In this document: one piece after another, positions 33,601 through 43,709 of the stretch
How positions within the stretch are numbered: the stretch's first letter is position 1
Layout: every line of letters starts with the position of its first letter
Assembly: GCA_903772945.1 (NCBI GenBank)
Contig: CAICTM010000100.1
Span: forward strand, 1 to 64,000
Length of the DNA: 64,000 nucleotides
Direction of reading: 5' to 3'
DNA from: Seminavis robusta
Taxonomy: Eukaryota > Bacillariophyta > Bacillariophyceae > Naviculales > Naviculaceae
The notes under the pieces: generated by a model
What the model saw: only the letters and a program-made list of their open reading frames with translations
Told to the model about the DNA's origin: nothing
The model's database searches: none
Made by a program: the position numbers and the translations under genes

Positions 33601-33903
33601 CTTGGTCTGGCTCATGCAAATGAGCTATCCGAAGTTGTCAACCTGTCAGACGCATTCCACCAAGGAATGCTCATGTTGCTGGAAGAACTTGACGCAAAGG
33701 TTCATGGGAGAAGCAGGAATATGTCAGCTACAATCGACTTGGGGAACACAGTTGACGACGACAGCGTTGACCCAGAACTGTACGATACTGACGATCCGAT
33801 GGTATTCTTTGTGCCGGGGGAAGAGCAAGATGTCGATTCATTGAGGTTCCTCATGCACCAGCTTGACAACAATCACTACTACGGTCTCCTGCAGCGACGA
33901 TAA
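30628..33903 (+). CDS. GCP3: Gamma-tubulin complex component 3 (GCP3/Spc98)
   Basis: A single exon encodes 1,091 residues from the ATG at 30628. GCP3 and GCP2 hold gamma-tubulin in the small complex that nucleates microtubules at the spindle pole or basal body. Residues about 140-235 are an Asn/Thr-rich linker. The Grip1 region begins near 244 with ALRYEEQQILRELLGALQG; YLWQEKYTLDKSQIPLP and FIVGKGINFIRT near 530-565 follow GCP3 (WHDKYTLRKSMIP, LIGKSINF) more closely than GCP2. Grip2, which binds gamma-tubulin, includes YCMLEVLEGGWKELLERL near 865. The GCP3-like QRRREAERRMNHGQWG lies near 968. It ends 110 bp from the convergent acidic-protein gene, so the 3' UTRs may overlap. The paralogue call rests on these motif comparisons by eye. 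Confidence 0.88.
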   Translation: MTKTTPTTTPFSLTEQYCSLSSKLVNEWTMSHTNSAVVRLVQALKPGLSQEEETSCIELSQRIVESQLGGRGAHHDGPGNRPFSLTWKRRIESHLSSNNITSSSSEVEQLYEELTQVCESGPNANDHDLPAKLMAVLTKRIGKAPTVDSARVFTSSSLNPTRRETTTSVVNAASGAPPVQQSKPAAPATTTTTNGAANISRKNNAKSGSTNHNNLQDNHYPKDNYNQLPSLMEFDTTNTHTSLAEALRYEEQQILRELLGALQGIDGKRIKFFIQNNHNQPSRRQQLDDDGGIPYEGIRLFSPALSPQQFHSIKTMNGNQSRLGSGAMDAIRICGESGWLYLRLKQFVDFHLSSSSSGGGRIARALARAVATEMQHYRETLAQWESNLTKWSLRQWLIQIQRHNVMHRLAVLAMLVEAVPTGCRPGEIKAFGGGALLSALYKHSLHGDTRHQSIVQSILYPTSQPWFHMLYLWTTQGMLPASWNGDFFVTLQSTYVDNNDDNGNQQRNNNSRDKYLWQEKYTLDKSQIPLPGIFDPKLVRPAFIVGKGINFIRTCLNQIGWTFPHLEEDTEDAEAGGEHNDSFTEVHDEQANMERLGYHYVADPMGLDPNLRLERTLLRFERKVHSHILSSLREDHNLLEHLFALKQFMFHGQGDFYSSLLEGLYAEFGCGAKVNANGNNSFVAGHAVAGIYPYQLLNILEVALRQTNAKHLPTFCLERLNVEMLPFEPDRDPSSIGHGLFASPAPTREGDENSNEQAEDNRTVWDIFMLDYTVPDPLVAIIHEKAVDQYKLVYSFLFGLRKVEYMLNRTWRQSATLQHALQMIAQNNGLQASSSPEYANATILLRKIAMTRQAMTHFCVNLKSYCMLEVLEGGWKELLERLEHARTLDEAIDAHDSYLEGICRKTLLLKGKRTRRGRLRDKDRSNNKFRHLFGVLLSIATDFSTLQERLFDEALEAAERVAQRRREAERRMNHGQWGFESEQDLAEEASFLGLAHANELSEVVNLSDAFHQGMLMLLEELDAKVHGRSRNMSATIDLGNTVDDDSVDPELYDTDDPMVFFVPGEEQDVDSLRFLMHQLDNNHYYGLLQRR

Positions 33904-34012
33904 TTGGGCATAACAGAAAAATAAAATCTCTCTACTTCCAATTTTAAAACGTAGAGTCCGAAAAAAGATGAACGTTCTCGACGAATGACACAACCCCTCC
34001 CTATCGTCGCGA

Positions 34013-37000
34013 CTATACACTTGCAACTCTTGGTCTCTTGGCCTGCCTTTCGCCGCCTGAGTCAGACGAGCCATTGCCGGTAGTCTTCTGTTCGGCCACA
34101 GGAGAAAGGGTATCGCCCTTGCTATTTTCGTCGTCGTCTATCGTCCGCTACATCCAAAGATTCACAAAAGTTTGAAAGAAACATGAGAAATGCATGAGCT
34201 CAACCTGCACATCCTTGAGTCATAGCCTCACACGAAGCGCACTTACCTTGCTAGACGGCGATTCATTGTGATTCTCCGCATCCTCAAAGTCATGCTCGCC
34301 GTAGTCATGTGATGTGTAGTAGGACTTCAAGATGGCCTCAGCTCTGTCTTGATCAATGCCTAGTTCCTTTAGTTCTTCGTCCAATCGATACTTGAGACTT
34401 TTCAGATCCGTACGCATTTCAGACACCAGGCCTTCAGCTCGTATTGACCTATCCCGTGTGGCCGTAAAGGTTTTTTCGTTGAAGGTACGAATCCTACGTT
34501 GACGGTAGAGCTCGTTTCGAAGTTGTAATACTTTGGCTTGCAAAACGTATGCTTCTTGAGTATTGCCTTCAAAGTCCTTTACATCCGTCGGTACTCCATC
34601 GTTCGCCGTCTGGGCAAAAAAACGCAAAGAACCTGAGATTATGCTTCCATAACTTCATCTACAACGCCAACACTGTTTGCCAAGTACTTACGGCTCCCAA
34701 GATTCCCGTCCCTTCGGTCAAAAGCGACTTGAATTCCTTCTCAAGTTCTATGGCGCTCAGATCAAAGAGGCCGTCGCCTCTGCCAGTGCCTGTTGGCAGT
34801 AAGGTGCTTCCAAATGGCAGCAACTTCGTTTCATCTGGACTAACCACTTTCGCCTGAGGTTCAGGGTCACTCGTGTCCATGGCATCACCCGCGCCGCCAG
34901 CCCCTCCATTCGTCGTTCCTTCCTTGGACTTGTCATGTTGCTCAGTGTGCTTTGGTTTCATCATGGACTCAACAGATGCCATACCATTCAAGTCCAAACG
35001 ACCAGTGTGGGTGACTGCACTGTCGACAATCGCCTTCCAGCGCTTTGCTAGCCGAGCATCCGTTAGAACATTGGGAGACTCTTTGGAGGTCACCGTAGCA
35101 GGGTTGAAGTGACCGACGCCAAAGGGCATCTTGACGCTGATGGTGCTATCAGAGATGCTGGTGACAACTCCTTCGCCGTAAGGAGTTTTTACTTTGTCAT
35201 CCGGCAATACCCAGGCAGATGAGATCTGATAGTGAGGAAACGTTGATTTTTCATTCCAATCAGAAAAACTGGATGCTCCGACACCTCCTAGACCAGGGTA
35301 GTGCTGTGAATTGTCGTTCGAAGAGAGAACATCACTCCTTGGGGAGAGCCCTTTTTCGTCCAGTTCCGCTCCTCTTGCTTTCAGGACTGTGAGAACATCT
35401 TTCATGACATAGCTGCCTTTACCGGCCCCTCGACTTCTGGTTCGCGAGGTCAACAAGTCCGCCGCAGTGACACAGTTCTGCTGAAGTGAGTTGAGTTCAG
35501 CCATAATCTGATCCATTTCATCATCCATGCAACGGAGGTGTGCAAGAAAGTGTCGCCTAAGATGATTGCTTGTGGCCTCAATGCGCTCCAGCTCGGCCTC
35601 TTCTGTGTGAAGCTCTTTGCGGGTACGGTCTACTGTCTTTCGATAGCTGTTCAAGTCCAATTCCACATCTGCAGGTCGGCGCTCCCACCTCAGCATGCGG
35701 TGCTGCTTCTTCTTGCCAACAGACTCTGGCGGTCTCGGCGGATTGAAGGCTGTCACACATTCAACCACTCTGGGAGATTTGATGTTGCGTTGGTTGTTCA
35801 AGATACCCTTGACTCCAGTCGGCACGGGAGGAGGCGCTCCTTCTTCATGTTTCTCGCCGTTTGATGCTGGGACGTTTGAACTATGCGTTGCAGCAGGAGG
35901 CGGCACAAACGCACTTGATGGTACTGTTAGAACATCACCATCGTCCACGTCTATTGTTGAGGTGCTCCCAACGCGTCCTTCCATGGAAGGATCTTCCTCA
36001 GATGAAGACATTGTGCCGACGTCATCTGTATCCATAGAATCAGCTTCTGAAGATGAGTCATGTTTCTTCTTCTTTGATTTCTTTGATACAGACAAGCTTG
36101 CTGGCGCCCCGGCTGCCACTGAGGCTACATTTGCTACGGTTCCAGCATTGGACATGATGGACCTTGCCAAGGCAAGATCACCTTTGACTTCATTCTTTCT
36201 GAGCATATGGATTCCGTCAACTGCGGGCAAGAACCGCGTCCTCGTTCTCCTTTCTTCTTCGCCGAGTGCCTCTAGAAATGAAGCTCCACCCGGTCCAACA
36301 CCTGCCGGTGTGCCCTCTTTGGAGCTACCACGCCCAAGATCTTCTAGCGCTTCGCGCACACTGCGCTGCCACTGTTCATTGCTGCCAGCCGACGCCGCGG
36401 TTGCTGCTGTGAGGGACGACGATTTTGCTGTCGACTCTCGAGGTACTGGAGTGGTAGTACCCGATGATCGCCCCCTGGTGCTGTAGGATGGCTCTGGTTT
36501 CTTAGCCGCAGGCTCATCAGCAAAAGATGCATCATCACCATCCACAGACTGCATGTCTGCATCGCGATCGCCCCCTTCTTCAGACTGTGACAGTGCATCT
36601 TCCATATCCGCATCCTCTTTGATTTCCCCCTCCTCTTCTGTGTCTTCTTTGGTATCGCTTTCAGTGTCTTCCTTCAGTTCCCCTTCCTCCTTAATCTCTC
36701 CATCTTCGTCATCATCGTCACCCTTCTTGGCCTCACTGCTGCTTTCGCTAACTTTGGATTTCAACTCGTCTACTTCCATGGGTGTTGGCTTGTCTTTGGG
36801 CGTAGCAGCAGCACTGTCCGAGTTGTCGGCAGGTTTCCCGCTCTTCTTTTTTTTCTTTTTGCTAACTGTGGCTTCCTTCTTTTGGTTGCCGACTGAGGCT
36901 TCCTTCTTTTGATTGTTGGCCTTTCCTTCATGTACAGGTCTCATTTCCACGTCCTTAACAGCGTCCATTTTGGCCTTAACACTGTCCACTTTGGGTTCTT

Positions 37001-37901
37001 TCTTGACACTGTCCACTTTAGCCTTGACACTGTCCTCTTTGGGTTCTTTCTTGGCCGGAGTTCTGGCGTCCTTGTTGGCTGCATTATCCTTCGGACGGGG
37101 CTTTTTGCTGCCCAATGGCTTTTTGGTGGCATCATCGGACGACGGTTTGGGAGGCGGAGGTTTAGGGGTTGGGTCATCGAGCTCTCCTTCCTCAATCTCT
37201 CCCTCCTCCTCCTCGTCATCCTCATCTTTCTTTTTCTTTGGAGGCGCTACTTCCTTAGGTTTGACAACTTCATTAGAAGGTTTGACATCTTTAGGTTTGA
37301 CTTCCTTGGGAGGTGGTTCGTCAGTGCCTGCGTTCTGCTTTGCTGTGGTTGGTTCTTTGGGTGCGGTTGACTCTTTGGGTTTCTCGACATCGTTTGAGGT
37401 TGACTTTGGTTGTTGGTTGGTTTCCACCTCTTTCTTGACCAATGAGGCTTCTTTTTCTGTAGTCTTGACAGCTTTTGACGCTGGCTTATTCGCTGATACC
37501 TCCGAATCTATGCTGTCTTTCTTCTTGTTTGGCTCTGCTGACGCTGGTGTCGATGTGTCTCCCTTCCCACCATCAACAACAGCCGCCTTGTTCTTGTCAA
37601 CCGGGTCTTCCACTACCTCCCCATCCTCTTCTTCTTCCTCCTCTTCTTTTTTGACTGGCTTGACCGAGGCAGAAGCAACTTTAGCTTCATCCGTCGCAGT
37701 AACCTTGGGGGTAGCTTCCTCACTAACCACAGCAGCAGCAGTGCCAGGTTCATCATCAATCACCTTGGCAACAACCACTTCACTCCCTTGACTGCTCTCT
37801 TCATCATTCTCGTCGATCACAGCAGCCGCCAATACTTCATCATCGCCGCCATTTCTCGATGGCTCTTCCTTGGCCGGAATTTCTCCTTCTTCCGACGACA
37901 T
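34013..37901 (-). CDS. Large acidic/lysine-rich coiled-coil protein, function unknown
   Basis: Exons 34692-37901, 34247-34609 and 34013-34147, with introns of 82 and 99 nt (GTAAGT donors), encode 1,235 residues. The start is the ATG at 37901 (MSSEEGEIPAKEEPS); an upstream in-frame ATG at 38036 is possible. Residues 1-480 are disordered Glu/Lys/Pro repeats (EEEGEIEEGEL, KKKKKKSGK). A coiled coil follows near 745-810 (SYRKTVDRTRKELHTEEAEL), then a compact beta module near 900-935 (KTPYGEGVVTSISDSTISVK). A second coiled coil lies in exon 2 (QLRNELYRQRRIRTFNEKT). A basic C-terminus (ERQAKRPRV) suggests nuclear import. EGEIxEG repeats and the TPYGxG module recall chromatin or transcription factors, but I cannot name the family. 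Joining the exons restores one continuous frame with canonical splice sites, which supports the model. Confidence 0.8.
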
Positions 37902-38635
37902 GACGAATGGTATCACTCTTTTCTCTTCTGTGGTTGGCTGATTGGTTGGTTGAACGTGCTGATCACACACACGCAGGTCTGTTTTGGTTTTGGTCAGTTC
38001 AATCCCCGTCTGGCACTTCCGTGCTACTGGTGGCATGAAATGAATGATGATGAATTTTTTGATGCTGCAGAGAGCCCTTCGTTTAGTAACCCGAGTGGAC
38101 GGGATGTTTTGAAGTTAGTTACTGAGTTGTTGCGTGTTGCTTGCTTGTGACCACTTCTCTTCCACAACGCAAGCCAAGTCCACTATCCGATGCCGAGGAT
38201 GCCGTGCTAGGCTAGGGACCCAGCAGTCCCGACTTTGAACCTGCAGTCGCGAGCTTGTTTTGTTCGGAGACGTTCTTTACACCATGTTGTGAAGAGCAGC
38301 TGAGCCCGGAATTTCAGCCACAGAAAGGCACGGTAGACCCACCGGCAGCCAGCCAGATGGACAAGAAGACGATGATTGTGGTTATTCAGAATGCCACTGC
38401 TGCCTAGCTAGCTAGATATTCCACTCCGTTCAGTATGCTTTCTAAAGAGCTGATGTGCACTAGTACATGTATCGTTTAATTCCACCGGTGGCTCACTCAC
38501 TGGAGCCTTGCATTCACCATGCACATTCGTTGGAGGTCTAAGTTCTTCCATCTACCATCTAATCATGTATGTGTAAACTCTAAAAGTCGGCTACCTCCGG
38601 CCCAGTTTGTTGCTGCTAGCAAAGATGCAACTTAG
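37902..38635. other. Intergenic region, no gene seen
   Basis: Promoter side of the acidic-protein gene and 3' flank of the S28 gene. It contains CTAGCTAGCTAGATAT near 38404. No open frame is supported. Confidence 0.45.
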
Positions 38636-40531
38636 TTAGTGCACCATCTTCTTCTTGATTTCCTTCAGCCAGCCTTCCAAGACGTCCGCAATGTCATCAT
38701 GGGCTTGCATGACATCGTCTGTGTCAATCCCATCCTCATTCATATAGTAGAGCTCACTGTGGTGGGCTCCATTTGGCATGTTGATAGCAATAATGGAATC
38801 TGACAATGACTCCAGGTAGGAACCTTCCGACCAGATATCATTCATACCATTGGTAAACAGAATGCGACTTGCTCCCTGCCCCACCAGATCATCGAACTTG
38901 AACTCATGAACAAGCTTCAGGGGATCAGGGACAACATCAAATCGATCCAGGCAGTGCTCAGTGAGCCATTCCAAAGTCCACTTGCGGTAGGGGAACATGG
39001 ATTTGTGGGAGAAGCCCAATGCAGGGGTCAGTGTGGAGCAGCAATGAAAGTCTAGCGGGTGGGAGAAGTGAAGTCAAGTTTGAAAAGTTTGGTTGAGCAT
39101 GATGTTGAAGCGGACAAAAACATCCTCTGCGACAAGCTACGGACAGACTTACCAAACATCATGCCATCATACCCTGGCCCTACACCTGACCAGTCAGATC
39201 CTGATATGGTTGCCCGAGGACCATCTGGCATTTGGGAGCTCATGTCAAAGCAAGGCAGCGTGGTGTCTATATTGTCTTCCAAATGCTTCCAGAACTCTTG
39301 GATTTTGCCAAAAGAGTCCATGGTTTCGTTCTGGAATATCCTGTCACACGTGAATACCAAGTCTGTGGTATCATCGGGTGGGTAGAACCCCATGTTCATG
39401 TCAGCAAAGGTGTATTCCACGATCATCATCGCTTCTTTGCTCAGTAGGTCATTCGAGTGTATATACACGGGCAAGGTTCCTGGGCAAACGTTTAGCTTCT
39501 CGTGGGCAAACTGCACGTAGTCATCGCTTGCAAGGATTGCCTCGTGCACTTCAGCCAAGGTCTGCCTCACAGCCTCGGCGCACCCAGGACGGGCACTGTC
39601 TGTGACTTTTGTCACTTTTTCCATGTATCCCCATTGGTCGGCATCCATAGAGTAGAGCAACAAGGGTGCGGAGGAGGCATACCCAATGTCAATTGTGTCT
39701 GGGTAGTGAAGTCGCATGACAGCACTGAGGAAACCTGGGTAGGAGCCCCCAACAGAGATCACAGGACAGTAGTGCTTGGAGTGTTTGTGAGGAGAGCATC
39801 CTAGTTTCTCCTGATAGGTCTTGACAATTGTAATGAAGTCCAGCATGGCTTGTCGAGCCGTATGGTACTTCTTCAAGTCATCATGAGTCAACAGGAGAGC
39901 GTCCACAGGCTGACTTTGCCCATAGAAGCGATGTTCTGGGTGTAGGACATAGGCACCAAATTTCTTGGCCAAGAAAGTGTCAACGAAGGGGTAAAACAAA
40001 CCTTCATTCATGGCGCCTTCCCCACCATTGATTAGAAAGATTGGATGACCTGGACCTTTGAAGAATTCAGACTTGCGATAGTAGCGCTGTACAAACAAAT
40101 GCACCTTGTCAGCTGGATATGGGAAGGGATAACCTAAACCTGGACCAGATGTATCAAGCTATGTATCATACCTGTTGAAACGTATCTTGATTTGAATCAT
40201 CCAAATGATCAACTCGCTGAGAAAAAACAAAAGGAGTGTCCGATGGGCTACGCTTAACTTTTCCCAGCATTTTCACCTGGTGCAAGTTGTGATTGCTCTG
40301 TGGATTTGTGGTGGCAGTTGGTTTATTGCTGCCTTGTAGGAGAAACAAAAAAATTGCGGCAAGCAGAGCGAGTCTCCCCGTGATGGATAACCACGAGGAC
40401 ACTCTGTCTTCATCGGATCTCTCATCTAGGACATTGGACTCCTCAATGGCGGAAGACCTACTTTCGTCGATGGTACTGCCGTAGTCGGCATTGTCGAATT
40501 GGTTATCTTCGGGACGATTGGCTTCTGTCAT
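38636..40531 (-). CDS. S28-family serine carboxypeptidase, type II membrane anchored
   Basis: Exons 40172-40531, 39153-40086 and 38636-39051 are joined over introns of 85 and 101 nt to give 569 residues. The start is the ATG at 40531; the frame upstream opens with TTG. S28 enzymes (lysosomal Pro-X carboxypeptidase, dipeptidyl peptidase II) cut after proline from peptide ends. The first 45 residues are acidic and cytosolic, a membrane segment (LALLAAIFLFLLQG) lies near 50-67, and the catalytic part is lumenal. Catalytic signs: SVGGSYPGFLSA with the nucleophile Ser near 232, NGMNDIW with Asp near 497 and GAHHSEL with His near 529. FVFSQRVDHLD at the start of the domain and DFHCCSTLTP across the second junction are typical of the family. 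Vacuolar or secretory location is inferred from the anchor. Confidence 0.88.
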
Positions 40532-41193
40532 GGTTTGTCCCGTGGTTGGATTCTGGAGGTGGGTTGTGAGATTTGCGGAGCACGATCTTTCCAAATCGAA
40601 TCAGTCCTTCGCTTCCGTACCTTGTAGCTTTGGCTTCTCGGCTGTCATACTAGTAGTCCGGCAGGCACTGGCATCTACCGTAGCTGATGTCCACAGATCT
40701 GGCTGCTGACTGCGCAGCACTGCAATTTCACGAGGCATTCCAATCCGGTTGTGGAGATTCCATTCCAGATAGATCGTGAAGGCGTCGGAGTATCGCCCTG
40801 CTGTCGCCGAAATTAGGGTGAGGGCTCCGATCCGCAAGAAACTTCCGTAACCGGAGGCTGAGGCCATTGCGCCATCCAAGCCCCCACCTCCCCTGGGGTC
40901 TGGAACCTTGAGTCAGCCTCATCATCAAGACCTTGCCATTGCTAAGCCACTTTCAGACGAAGCTACCGGTAAAACTCAACCAATTCTGAAATACGGAAAC
41001 TAGTGGAAAAAACCAAAGATGTCCTTGTTTGCTACCAGCATTCGGATACCAAGCAGAAGTAACTTTAACTTCTAAAGTTATGAGCCTTCCACTACCTATC
41101 AACAATTTAGTCAGTCGGTTCCAAATCTGCTCCAAGATTGCGCAAAATGGCTCCTTCCAGTGTCCAAACACGGGATCCTCCATGTACCATCCT
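40532..41193. other. Intergenic region, no gene supported
   Basis: A 92-codon minus-strand frame (40601-40879, TTG-initiated, internal ATG) has no known domain and is left uncalled. The region includes the promoter of the S28 gene. Confidence 0.4.
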
Positions 41194-42936
41194 CTACGCG
41201 TCGTTTGGATCGTAGCAGTAATCCTGGGCCTTCTTGCCGCTACCTGAGCATCCGGGGACGCTGTCCCATTTGCTTGATCCTTGTCGTTGGAAACATTTGA
41301 GCTTGCCTCGACAGTGGCTGGCAGATAGATGGATGGATAGATAGAACGTAAAGAAGGTAAAAGACACGGAGTCAGCAAGTCTGATATCGGAGGCCGTCAT
41401 TCTCATGGGACTTCAGAGAGAGTCATACCTGTCATGATCGCAATCACCTTCACATTGGCCACTGGGAGACGCAGGTAAAGCAATAAGTGAGTGGGATTCT
41501 GCCATTGTGAAGCCCATGGCACTCTATGCCTTCCCTTCTTACCAGGGCAAGGACCGACTGCAAGGGGGCGTACGTGTTGACAAGTCTGGCTGGGATGGAA
41601 AGTAATCGTCCTCATCTCGGCTGATTGTGTCTGTGTTCCAGTATCCATGATCGTTGTGATCATGTTCCGAGGGCTCTACATGGACCACATGATAGTCTTC
41701 CAGTGGCTCCGGTTCTTCATAAAAATGGGTGTAATATGGATCCTCCGAATTGTGCGTACCTTCTTCCAACACGGGACAGTAGTGAATATCTTGCAGTTGG
41801 ACGCATGAAACAAACTCTGCCGTGTTGTAGTGGGGAAGCAGTCCGTGACCATGATGACAAACTTCCAATGGGGGCAAATCCCCAACCACATAGAATCCAC
41901 TGACAAAGTTTCGTTGTCGATCTAGTACCACAGAGCCGTATCCGTGTTCTTGAATCAGCAGCAGCGTTTGTGTCGCTTCCACGTCGTAGAAGCAGTTGTT
42001 TTTAACGGTGCAGTATGCTGCATCATGACGATTCGTCCTGGTTTCATGAGCGTTGGTTGTTGTGGGGTACCCCTCGTTTGTTTGACAAACAATCAATGAG
42101 GAGTGACAGTTTTGGCAATAGTGATTGGCCACGGCAACATCAGCGAATATCGTCTTTTTCACTATAAGAGATTGTCGTTTCATGGAGATCAAGTCTTCTG
42201 TGTAGGTCACACTCTGAAAGGAGCTTCGTCTCAGGGTTACATACACACTCAAATCGTCAAGGACCTGATCAGGTGAAACTGGTGGCATTTCTCCCACACT
42301 TAAGGCGGTCCCAAGATGTGCATGCTTCCAATGCATATCGTGAAGAACTTGGAGCTCTCCGGGAGCTGCTAATGACACTGAAACAGGTGGGACACCATGA
42401 AAGGGGCTGCCAGCTGTGAGGAAGAAAATGAAAGAAGGAAAGAAAGTTAGAACTGTTGCTTCGTTGATAGGTTGACTCATTCATGTTGGTTGCTACTGTT
42501 GGAATAGCATGAACTTACTGCCACCCAATGTAAATCCAGAAACCAAAAAGTAGTCAGCATTAATGAATAACAGTCCCAGTTTTGGAAGGTTTCGGAAGGA
42601 TGCAATATGAAAAAACGAAGAGTTGAGCACACAATTGTTTTTGCTTTCTCCAGACTCTCCACACTTGATCACTACATTGGGTCCTAGCGGCATTAATGGC
42701 CAATCTCCACCTTCGTATTCGTCATAGTCTGGAGAAGACGGTCGGCCAATTTCAATGGTTGTGTCGGGACATACAATGTATTCCGACTTTGGGTCGGTCA
42801 GCTGCTTCAATATGATGTCAAAGGTAGATCGAAAACAGGTTTCTTCATTTCCCGCTCGTGCCAGGCTTTGAGGAAGCACTAGACATAACAGGCCGATAAT
42901 GAGCCGCCAAAGAAGAGGAATAGACCGAAGTATCAT
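41194..42936 (-). CDS. Secreted protein with C-terminal CxGDCDxD cysteine module
   Basis: Four exons (42519-42936, 41543-42413, 41429-41461, 41194-41317), with introns of 105, 81 and 111 nt, encode 481 residues. Residues 1-28 are a signal peptide (LLWRLIIGLLCLVLPQSLARA). The middle (about 30-425) has regularly spaced short segments such as NNCVLNSSFFHI and KKTIFADVAVANHY, and the alternation suits a right-handed beta-helix, as in pectate-lyase-like proteins. Exon 3 is only 33 nt; with its neighbours it spells CGQCEGDCDHDSHC, continuing RGKLKCFQRQ, then SVPGCSGSGK and DYCYDP. This CxGDCDxDxxC...LxCFQR...VPGCxG...YCYDP module is common in secreted diatom proteins; its role is unknown. Frame is kept at every junction and the consensus is rebuilt exactly, which makes the splice model secure. 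Confidence 0.87.
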
Positions 42937-43709
42937 TTTATTGTTGCATTATTTGTTTCTGGGGAATGGCTGTGGCTTGATTTCAATGAAATGGCATGCA
43001 CTGCATCCGAGTTGCTCATCTCATTCAAACGACGCTCTGCCGACGAATGACAGCTCGCCTTGTGCTCTCACTTTTTGATGGCGCGAACATTTGATCACAG
43101 CGTGGAAGAAATTGATCGTGGTCGACATCAATACTCGGATGGACCCAGCAACGGTGATTCTGATTCGATCCTCCTTGCCAATGTTCCCCGGACGTTTGTG
43201 AAGGCAAGAGGTCGCCCCCAAAAGAGGATCCTGTTGAAGAAGAAGCAGACGAAGATGACAGCACTGATGAGGACTACTATTATGATGGTGGCTATTATTT
43301 ATTCATTAAAAAGTCATTCTCAGACATACATGATCTCCATTGTGCTGGTAATGGCCCACTCTTTGTGTTGAATGTCAACCAACCAACAAAACAACAACGG
43401 CTATGGTTATGACTCTGGAGGAGGTGGTTGTGGCTATGTTGACTTTGGCGCTGAAGAATGATGGTGCTGTAGATGACAACGCTGCGAGCATGGATGATGA
43501 CAATGAGGATGAAAAACATGCTTTCACGACGCGCGTGCCTGTGATCTTTCTACATGTTGACAACATGAAAAAGACATGGCGACAGGAAACCAGCAGCGGT
43601 GCTTTCAGGAATATTAATCATAGCATTATAGCGGTACTAGTAGCATTTATGAGTCCTGTACGTTTAGCTAGCTAGTTGCTTGCTTGTTTGCTTGCTTGCT
43701 TTGCTAACT
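42937..43709 (+). other. Possible small or decayed cysteine/acidic coding stretch
   Basis: One plus-strand frame in 43160-43380 reads DPPCQCSPDVCEGK, then acidic EDPVEEEADEDDSTDEDYYY. A different frame near 43388-43460 reads NNGYGYDSGGGGCGYVDFGAE and then stops. The composition suggests a protein tail spliced from short exons, or a broken relative of the neighbouring cysteine-module gene. I could not build a convincing complete model or find the start. A run of GCTTGCTTGTTTGCTTGC near 43678-43700 closes the interval. Confidence 0.25.

Noticed and set aside
35695-36486. 263-codon plus-strand open frame opposite the acidic gene
   Set aside because: Again antisense to a low-complexity coding exon with no recognisable domain.
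36913-37791. 292-codon plus-strand open frame opposite the acidic gene
   Set aside because: Its Ser/Leu/Phe composition is the mirror of the Glu/Lys-rich minus-strand codons. It has no domain, and the minus-strand gene has consistent splicing.
40601-40879. 92-codon minus-strand frame upstream of the S28 gene
   Set aside because: It starts with TTG, lacks any domain and lies in the promoter of the S28 gene.
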